Origin: Caldora sp. SIO3E6 | Lineage (GTDB): Bacteria; Cyanobacteriota; Cyanobacteriia; Cyanobacteriales; Coleofasciculaceae | DNA: 7,448 bases | Assembly (NCBI GenBank): GCA_010672185.1 | Contig: JAAHHL010000314.1 | Coordinates: 1 to 7,448 of the forward strand | Direction of reading: 5' to 3' | Shown here: positions 1 to 4,127 of the stretch, in pieces | How the letters are laid out: every line of letters begins with the position of its first letter | How positions within the stretch are numbered: the stretch's first letter is position 1 | Notes under the pieces: model-generated | The model's input: the letters and a program-made list of their open reading frames with translations, nothing else | What the model was told of the DNA's origin: nothing | The model's database searches: none | Made by a program: the position numbers and the translations under genes

Positions 1-4
1 CCAG

Positions 5-74
5 GGCAGAAGGCAGAATGCAGAAGGCAGAAGGCAGAAGGCAGAAGGCAGAAGGCAGAAGGCAGAAGGCAGAA
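5..74. repeat. Heptamer tandem array GGCAGAA, 10 copies
   Basis: Ten consecutive 7-base units GGCAGAA run without a gap; the third unit begins with T instead of G. This is the short tandemly repeated (STRR) type of sequence known from filamentous cyanobacteria. The same heptamer recurs on the opposite strand at 2675-2695. No coding frame or RNA structure is evident in it. Confidence 0.95.
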
Positions 75-110
75 GGGAAAAGATTGACAGGTAAAGGTGT
101 CAACATAATG

Positions 111-155
111 ACAAACAACAAACAACAAACAACCATTCTCAATTCTCAATTCTCA
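111..155. repeat. Two adjoining heptamer arrays (ACAAACA x3, ATTCTCA x3)
   Basis: ACAAACA is repeated three times at 111-131, and ATTCTCA three times at 135-155, separated by three bases. The second array overlaps the 3' end of the minus-strand response regulator gene and provides its last codons and stop. Read on the minus strand, ATTCTCA is TGAGAAT, a circular permutation of the AATTGAG heptamer at 1458-1471 beyond the other end of that gene. Confidence 0.9.
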
Positions 156-1230
156 ACAACTGAGGATTCTGCTGATTAATCGCTCGTTCTAACTCCTGAC
201 GCATCGCCGCCACTACTTCAGCAAGACGTTGTCTTTGCTTGGGGTTAAGGGGCATCTCTGCCTCAAGCAACTGTTCCATTTCTTGAGCTAGATGGGAGCC
301 TTCGTCAAAATCAAACATACCTAGTGAGCCTGCTAGCTTGTGAGCCTCCTGTTGTGCTTGTTGTCGCAAAGAATCGTCCAGGTCATCTTTGAGCATAGCA
401 GTAGTTGCTTGTTCAATCACTGCAACTCGGTTAGTGAACTTTTCTTGAACCCGCTGCCAAACATTAATCGCTGTTTCAATGGCTTTTTGCTCTAAATCCG
501 AGGATAACTGCTTTGGTTTCTTGGTTCCTTTACTTTTGCTTTTTGGTTGTTGTGATTCTGCTGGTTTGAGGCGATAACCGATACCGTAGACTGTTTCAAT
601 CGGGTCTTCTGATAATCCTGCTACTTTGAGTTTCCGTCGCAATCCCTTAACATGGGATGTCACTGTCTCCTCTCCAGGCAATTCTTCAAATGACCACAAA
701 TGTTCCAAGATGACATCACGACTAAATACCCGGTTGCTATAGCGGAGGAAAAGTTCTAATAAACCATACTCCTTCGGTGTTAAAGGGATGGGCTGACCAT
801 TATAGGTGACTTCACAGGCACTAGGGTCAAGATGCAAGTCGCGCCATTTCAGGATAGGAGATAAGGTGGAACTCCCCCGACGCAACAAAGCTCGAATACG
901 AGCCAGCAATTCATCCACATCAAAAGGCTTAGTTACATAATCATCTGCTCCAGCATCCAAACCCATAACTTTATCAGAACTGCTGTTGTGAGCCGTTAAC
1001 AGAAGAATTGGTACTCGCATACCTTGCGATCGCAGCCGCCGACAGAGGGTGAGACCATCAAGCTTGGGCAGATTGACATCAAGCAAAATTAGGTCATAGG
1101 TAAAAGCATCCACTAATTCCCAGCCTGCTTGACCATCGGCAGCAACGTCAATGGCATAGTTTTGAGTAATGAGGTTTTTGACAAGCTTTTCGGCAACTAG
1201 CTCATCATCTTCTACCAGTAAGATTCTCAT
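139..1230 (-). CDS. OmpR-type response regulator with C-terminal Hpt domain
   Basis: A 363-residue DNA-binding phosphorelay protein of the cytoplasm. Residues 1-115 are a receiver domain: acidic pocket E7-D8-D9, phospho-acceptor D51 in LILLDVNLP, T79 in LLLTA, and K101 in the KPF motif. Residues about 125-222 are an OmpR/PhoB winged helix (LTPKEYGLLELF at 150-161; VTSHVKGLRRKL recognition helix; VYGIGYRL hairpin). A Lys/Ser-rich linker (225-240) leads to a histidine phosphotransfer domain (about 245-350) with H297 in EAHKLAGSLG. The receiver and an Hpt in one regulator suggest that it takes part in a multistep phosphorelay as well as transcription; this layout is known in cyanobacteria. No kinase gene is adjacent, so partner and regulon are unknown. 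The start ATG (1228-1230) has no clear Shine-Dalgarno sequence; a small hairpin lies just upstream. The tail LLRIEN and the stop lie inside a heptamer array. Confidence 0.95.
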   Translation of the reverse strand: MRILLVEDDELVAEKLVKNLITQNYAIDVAADGQAGWELVDAFTYDLILLDVNLPKLDGLTLCRRLRSQGMRVPILLLTAHNSSSDKVMGLDAGADDYVTKPFDVDELLARIRALLRRGSSTLSPILKWRDLHLDPSACEVTYNGQPIPLTPKEYGLLELFLRYSNRVFSRDVILEHLWSFEELPGEETVTSHVKGLRRKLKVAGLSEDPIETVYGIGYRLKPAESQQPKSKSKGTKKPKQLSSDLEQKAIETAINVWQRVQEKFTNRVAVIEQATTAMLKDDLDDSLRQQAQQEAHKLAGSLGMFDFDEGSHLAQEMEQLLEAEMPLNPKQRQRLAEVVAAMRQELERAINQQNPQLLRIEN

Positions 1231-1231
1231 G

Positions 1232-1246
1232 GCGGTTCACTACCGC
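1232..1246 (-). promoter_or_regulatory. Short hairpin abutting the response regulator start codon
   Basis: GCGGT (1232-1236) and ACCGC (1242-1246) are perfect inverted repeats around a five-base loop, ending one base from the start codon of the minus-strand gene. The stem occupies the place where a ribosome binding site would sit, so it could affect translation or be an operator half-site pair. Five base pairs is short, so chance is possible. Confidence 0.3.
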
Positions 1247-1457
1247 TTTGTTTTCAATGGTTGACAAAATACAAAAACCATGCTTTTACCATTATATCAA
1301 TTCTAAAGAACTACATGCAGCCTAGCTTGATTTTGGTCGTAATTGGGGAGAAGATTTGTAAATTTATACAGAAGTTTGGGTCTTCCGTAATTAGTGTACT
1401 GGTTGAGCATTGCCTACTACTCCGTAGCTCATTTTTCCCATGCCCAATAATTTAACC

Positions 1458-1473
1458 AATTGAGAATTGAGAA
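1458..1473. repeat. AATTGAG heptamer, two copies
   Basis: AATTGAG occurs twice (1458-1464 and 1465-1471), followed by AA and a degenerate third unit. It is the same heptamer as at 135-155 but on the other strand, so the response regulator gene is bracketed by inverted copies of one STRR motif. Confidence 0.7.
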
Positions 1474-1502
1474 CTGGAAATAGGATGTAGCTATATTATC
1501 TC

Positions 1503-1547
1503 CCTTGTCCTCCTTGTCCTCCTTGTCCTCCTTGTCCTCCTTGTCTC
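1503..1547. repeat. 9-base tandem array CCTTGTCCT, about 5 copies
   Basis: Four exact units CCTTGTCCT (1503-1538) and a fifth that deviates at its last two bases (1539-1547). The strand is purely pyrimidine apart from one G per unit. The period of 9 sets it apart from the heptamers elsewhere in the window. It ends about 70 bases before the Uma2 start and may lie in its promoter region. Confidence 0.9.
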
Positions 1548-1564
1548 CCTATTGGTTGCAATAA

Positions 1565-1597
1565 CCATTATGGTTTGCTATCATTTTTTCATAATGG
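1565..1597 (+). promoter_or_regulatory. Inverted repeat upstream of the Uma2 gene
   Basis: CCATTATG (1565-1572) and CATAATGG (1590-1597) form a perfect 8-bp inverted repeat with a 17-base spacer, ending 22 bases before the ATG at 1620. The spacing would suit a dimeric operator or a leader stem-loop. The role is inferred from position only. Confidence 0.35.
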
Positions 1598-1619
1598 GAA
1601 AGGTGTGCGCTTATATATA

Positions 1620-2258
1620 ATGTATGCAGTTATTTCCAAGGAAAAAACCCAACTAGCACCAGGCACAGTGGTAAGAATGCCGGGAACTTGGCAAGATTAT
1701 CACTCTCTCCGTGAAAGCCGTAGCGATCGCTCAATCCCACGCATTAAGTATCGCCAGGGAGAAATTCTACTAATGAGTCCGATGCCCAGACATGGGCGAG
1801 AAGCAAATATTCTGGCTGATATCGTTAAAGCATTGCTCGATAGCCAAAACCGCAACTATGAAGCCTTTACCCCCATCACGATGGAACTGCCAGAAGAGCA
1901 GGGCATTGAGCCAGATTACTGCTTTTATATCACCCATTGGCAGGCAGTAGTAGGCAAAGAGCGCATCAATTGGCAAGTAGATCCCCCTCCTGATCTGGTG
2001 ATAGAAATAGATGTTACCAGTTACACCGCTGTTGAAGACTATCTGGCCTATAGAGTGCCAGAAGTGTGGTTATTTAGAAACAAAAGCTTAAAAATTTATC
2101 AGCTGCAACAGGATAATTATCAGTTGTGCTCCTTCAGTCTCTATTTTCCCACCATAGATTTGTTAGAGATAGTAGATCGTGTTTTTCAGCAAGCGGCAGA
2201 ACAGGGTACAGGAGTTGCCCTGCGAGAACTACGACAGAATTTAGAATTTAGAATTTAG
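1620..2258 (+). CDS. Uma2-family (PD-(D/E)XK nuclease-fold) protein
   Basis: A 212-residue member of the Uma2 (DUF820) family, which is greatly expanded in cyanobacteria; members have a restriction-endonuclease-like fold and are usually annotated as putative nucleases, with cellular roles largely unknown. Family marks are YRQGEILLMSPMPRHG (44-59), EPD at 97-99, PDLVIEID at 124-131 and the VPEVW segment at 146-150. D99 and E129 are the likely acidic metal ligands. At residue 135 related proteins, as I remember them, often have Lys or Arg after the TS pair; here it is Tyr, so activity is uncertain. The ATG at 1620 is preferred because it gives a normal family N-terminus; a TTG at 1575 would add 15 unusual residues and overlap the upstream hairpin. 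No strong Shine-Dalgarno sequence is visible. The C-terminal LEFRI and the stop come from an AGAATTT array. It is an orphan, with no operon partner. Confidence 0.9.
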   Translation: MYAVISKEKTQLAPGTVVRMPGTWQDYHSLRESRSDRSIPRIKYRQGEILLMSPMPRHGREANILADIVKALLDSQNRNYEAFTPITMELPEEQGIEPDYCFYITHWQAVVGKERINWQVDPPPDLVIEIDVTSYTAVEDYLAYRVPEVWLFRNKSLKIYQLQQDNYQLCSFSLYFPTIDLLEIVDRVFQQAAEQGTGVALRELRQNLEFRI

Positions 2259-2261
2259 AAT
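2236..2261. repeat. AGAATTT heptamer array, 3 copies plus partial
   Basis: AGAATTT repeats at 2236-2242, 2243-2249 and 2250-2256, followed by AGAAT. The array straddles the end of the Uma2 gene: it encodes the last residues and contains the TAG stop at 2256-2258. Confidence 0.85.
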
Positions 2262-2270
2262 GACGAATTA

Positions 2271-2555
2271 AATTGCGCGTATCGTATGGCTTTGTAGGGG
2301 CGGGTTTAGGGATAACCTAGACCATTTGACCCGAATATTAAGATCAAAACCCGCCCAACGCCTTCAATTGCGCGTATCGTAGGGTCTTGTAGGGGCGGGT
2401 TTAGGGATAACCTAGGCCATTTGACCCGAATATTAAGATCAAAACCCGCCCAACGCCTTAAATTGCGCGTATCGTAGGGTCTTGTAGGGGCGGGTTTAGG
2501 GATAACCTAGACCATTTGACCCGAATATTAAGATCAAAACCCGCCCAACATCATC
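2271..2555. repeat. Three tandem 95-bp repeats with internal inverted repeats
   Basis: Three near-identical units start at 2271, 2366 and 2461, an exact period of 95; the third loses similarity after about 2549. Units 2 and 3 differ at almost no positions; unit 1 has a few extra changes near its left end. Each unit has perfect 10-bp arms GGGCGGGTTT and AAACCCGCCC (2298-2307/2347-2356, 2393-2402/2442-2451, 2488-2497/2537-2546) around a 39-base loop, plus a small inner TAGG/CCTA hairpin. No open frame is suggested. The structure is that of a non-coding foldback element amplified in tandem just downstream of the Uma2 gene; transcripts entering it would form strong repeated stem-loops. Confidence 0.95.
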
Positions 2556-2600
2556 CCCCCATTAATATCAAGTTCGGATAATCACTTATAATTCCCTCCT

Positions 2601-2790
2601 GACTTGAAAGAGACGCGGAGAAGCGGAGAGAGGGACTTTCATGCATGGTGGTGAAAAAATTTTTTCATCGGGATGCCTTCTGCCTCCTGCCTTCTGACTT
2701 GAAAGTAGGGAGCAATCAACAGTCAACAGTCAACAGTCAACAGTCAACAATCAACTTTCATCACCTGGTGGTGAAAAATTTTTCATCAAG
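2601..2790. repeat. Composite duplicated repeat with AT palindromes and nested short arrays
   Basis: Two copies of one pattern follow each other. Each begins with GACTTGAAAG (2601-2610; 2696-2705), then a variable short-repeat insert, then ACTTTCAT (2635-2642; 2754-2761), then GGTGGTGAAAAA with a T-run and CATC. Inserts differ: a purine-rich GCGGAGA-type stretch in the first, a CAACAGT array in the second. Between the copies lie three heptamers GCCTTCT/GCCTCCT/GCCTTCT (2675-2695). The AT cores are perfect palindromes of 16 bp (2652-2667) and 14 bp (2772-2785). A 60-codon frame through here (2645-2827) is only the repeat translated and is not called. Confidence 0.75.
2718..2752. repeat. CAACAGT heptamer array, about 5 copies
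   Basis: CAACAGT occurs four times exactly (2718-2745) and once as CAACAAT (2746-2752). This is a classic cyanobacterial STRR motif. It is enclosed by the 7-bp inverted pair TGAAAGT (2700-2706) and ACTTTCA (2754-2760). Confidence 0.9.
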
Positions 2791-2807
2791 ACTGCCTTGT
2801 TACAACC

Positions 2808-3068
2808 TCAACTACGTGCAGCCTTAATCAGTTTAGCTGCAGAATCAGCGATCGCCCACAAAATAACCGATGTACCAATAGCAGCAGCAATAATCAGACC
2901 AGCATCCTGATTGGCAATAGCAACGTCTGCTACCTTGTTGATAAGGTATAGCAAAGTCGGTTCCTCAGTATGGGCTTCAATTTGAGGGCAAATTAGCTGC
3001 TCACTAGTATTGGAGATGTACCTAGACTCAGTATCAGAAGTCTTAAGTATCTGATTTAATTTTATCAT
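2808..3068 (-). CDS. Small single-pass membrane protein, unknown function
   Basis: I do not recognise this 86-residue protein. Residues 1-40 are polar and contain one Cys (C27) and acidic patches. Residues about 57-74 (AGLIIAAAIGTSVILWAI) form a single hydrophobic helix, followed by a short basic tail (KLIKAARS), which suggests a C-terminal anchor with the tail in the cytoplasm. The start is supported by AAGGA five bases upstream of ATG, the best-spaced ribosome binding site in the window. The gene stands alone, convergent to the repeat region and divergent from the sigma-factor operon across about 350 bases. It contains a HIP1 site near its 3' end. With such length and no known domain, the call as a real gene rests on the ribosome binding site and the coherent membrane segment. 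Confidence 0.65.
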   Translation of the reverse strand: MIKLNQILKTSDTESRYISNTSEQLICPQIEAHTEEPTLLYLINKVADVAIANQDAGLIIAAAIGTSVILWAIADSAAKLIKAARS

Positions 3069-3073
3069 TAGTT

Positions 3074-3078
3074 TCCTT
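3074..3078 (-). promoter_or_regulatory. Ribosome binding site of the small membrane protein
   Basis: On the minus strand AAGGA lies five bases before the ATG at 3068. It decides in favour of this short frame being a gene. Confidence 0.65.
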
Positions 3079-3147
3079 TTACTTGAACCTGGGTTTTGAG
3101 CTGCTCTATTGTTTTATGATTTCCAAGAAGAGTCTGTGACAGTAGGA

Positions 3148-3277
3148 ATTAGACATCTTGCATAAATCCCGGAAGGGCGTAGCATTGGCGGAACAAAACT
3201 TGGATTTTATGGGCGATCTGCCAGCGCCAATGCTTCGCCCCTACAGACAATTATCGAATGGGTGCAAGAGGTCTAAT
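3148..3277. mobile_element. 130-bp MITE-like foldback element
   Basis: The ends are 15-base inverted repeats matching at 14 positions: 3148-3162 (ATTAGACATCTTGCA) and 3263-3277 (TGCAAGAGGTCTAAT). Nested inside is a second pair matching at 15 of 16: 3175-3190 (GGGCGTAGCATTGGCG) and 3225-3240 (CGCCAATGCTTCGCCC). There is no coding capacity. Terminal inverted repeats, small size and lack of a transposase match a non-autonomous element mobilised in trans. I see no convincing target-site duplication in the flanks, so exact ends are uncertain. It shares the 10-mer TGTAGGGGCG (minus strand, 3236-3245) with the 95-bp repeats. It lies in the divergent upstream region of the sigma-factor operon and the small membrane protein gene. 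Confidence 0.75.
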
Positions 3278-3295
3278 GAAGGCTAAATTTTCGGG

Positions 3296-3324
3296 TGTCA
3301 CGCTTTCTATTTAAAGACCATAAA
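3296..3324 (+). promoter_or_regulatory. Tentative promoter of the sigma-factor operon
   Basis: TGTCAC (3296-3301) and CATAAA (3319-3324) are separated by 17 bases, followed by an AT-rich stretch. Both hexamers are poor matches to the sigma-70 consensus and the placement would leave a leader of about 85 bases. If the operon is autoregulated, the real promoter may be of an unknown class. Confidence 0.2.
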
Positions 3325-3407
3325 TATATAGCTACTGATGGGGATATCGATTGCATTCTATGTTTTGAGCAGCCATGTGGTCACCCGTCAGTAAACAGTC
3401 AATATTG

Positions 3408-3412
3408 AAGGA
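3408..3412 (+). promoter_or_regulatory. Ribosome binding site of the sigma-factor gene
   Basis: AAGGA precedes the ATG at 3416 by only three bases. The short gap is unusual but no other in-frame start with a better site is seen nearby. Confidence 0.5.
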
Positions 3413-3415
3413 ACT

Positions 3416-4087
3416 ATGACAGGTTATCAAGAAAATCTTTTAGCTCAGCTAAAGACAACTGTCTCTCCGGAGAGGGGTTATCAAGATGCAAGAGTTCGGG
3501 AACAGTGTGAGTTACTGGGGCGCGTAGTTAACGAAGTCCTGTTGAGCTCAGGAGACAGTGACGTTTATCATATTCTGCCCTTTATTAAGAGAGTGCTTAA
3601 ACAATTTAAACTTTATTCCTACTACGAGGAACGGGATATCTTTCTGGAAGCTTATGCCCGTGCAGTCAAAAAAATAGAAGCTGGAGGAGTGATAGACAAG
3701 GTTCCAGCTTGGTTTAAGACTACTAGCTATAACGTTATTAGAGAACTGAGTAAAGATAAAAATCGGCAACAGTCGTTAATTAAGCGCCTAGCCAATAGTG
3801 GTCAACTTATTGGAGAAAATGTTTATCACATCCCGGAACATATAATAGATTCTAATGTTAAATTGTTAACAAAATCCCTCAAAGATTTGAAATCAGAAGA
3901 TAGAATAGTTTTAAAGCTAAGAATAATTGATAATTTATCCTGGAAAGAGATTGGTAACTATTTAGTTGAGATAGGAAAGGAAGTTGATAATAGTACCCAA
4001 TTGGAGCAGCGATTGCGTCAGAGAGGTAATCGAGCCATGAAGCGACTGCGTAGGATCTATCATTCCTACAGAACCGGGGAATCTTGA
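3416..4087 (+). CDS. Sigma-70 family (ECF-like) RNA polymerase sigma factor
   Basis: A 223-residue protein laid out like an alternative sigma factor with regions 2 and 4 only. Residues about 50-118 resemble region 2: the helix ERDIFLEAYARAVKKI (72-87) matches the core-binding 2.2 helix, and VPAWFKTTSYNVIRELSKDKNR (96-117) matches the -10 recognition segment, with the usual W-x-x-T and R-x-L pattern. Residues about 150-215 resemble region 4: SLKDLKSEDRIVLKLRIIDNLSWKEIGNYL is the helix-turn-helix entry, and RLRQRGNRAMKRLRRIY closes it. Some ten extra residues (about 184-196) sit between the two helices of the turn, more than in standard ECF factors. A 45-residue extension precedes region 2. It is followed after 40 bases, in the same direction, by the gene for a large membrane-anchored surface protein, which suggests that the two are co-transcribed and that the second protein controls the first. 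Target promoters are unknown. Confidence 0.85.
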   Translation: MTGYQENLLAQLKTTVSPERGYQDARVREQCELLGRVVNEVLLSSGDSDVYHILPFIKRVLKQFKLYSYYEERDIFLEAYARAVKKIEAGGVIDKVPAWFKTTSYNVIRELSKDKNRQQSLIKRLANSGQLIGENVYHIPEHIIDSNVKLLTKSLKDLKSEDRIVLKLRIIDNLSWKEIGNYLVEIGKEVDNSTQLEQRLRQRGNRAMKRLRRIYHSYRTGES

Positions 4088-4127
4088 CTAAGTCAAAAAG
4101 AATAATTGCTGAGTTCCTGGGGTCAAA

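Larger units (their letters stand above)
1231..1619. other. Intergenic region between two divergent genes, no gene seen
   Basis: About 390 bases separate the starts of the response regulator (minus) and the Uma2 gene (plus), so it should hold both promoters. I see no confident -35/-10 pair. It contains an AATTGAG heptamer pair (1458-1471), a 9-base tandem array (1503-1547) and an inverted repeat (1565-1597). A TTG-initiated 64-codon frame at 1261-1455 has no ribosome binding site or recognisable protein character and is not called. Confidence 0.6.

Noticed and set aside
1261..1455. 64-codon plus-strand frame between the response regulator and Uma2 genes
   Set aside because: TTG start, no ribosome binding site, no recognisable domain, and it lies where divergent promoters are expected.
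2271..2752. CRISPR array, because of regular repeats
   Set aside because: The 95-bp units are contiguous and homologous throughout with no unique spacers, the heptamers have no spacers at all, and no cas gene is present.
2761..2785. Rho-independent terminator (TCACC/GGTGA stem followed by A and T runs)
   Set aside because: The stem is only 5 bp, four A residues separate it from the T-run, and the segment is part of a repeated framework that explains it better.
2645..2827. 60-codon plus-strand frame
   Set aside because: It consists of the composite repeat and CAACAGT array translated; it overlaps the end of the small membrane protein gene on the other strand.
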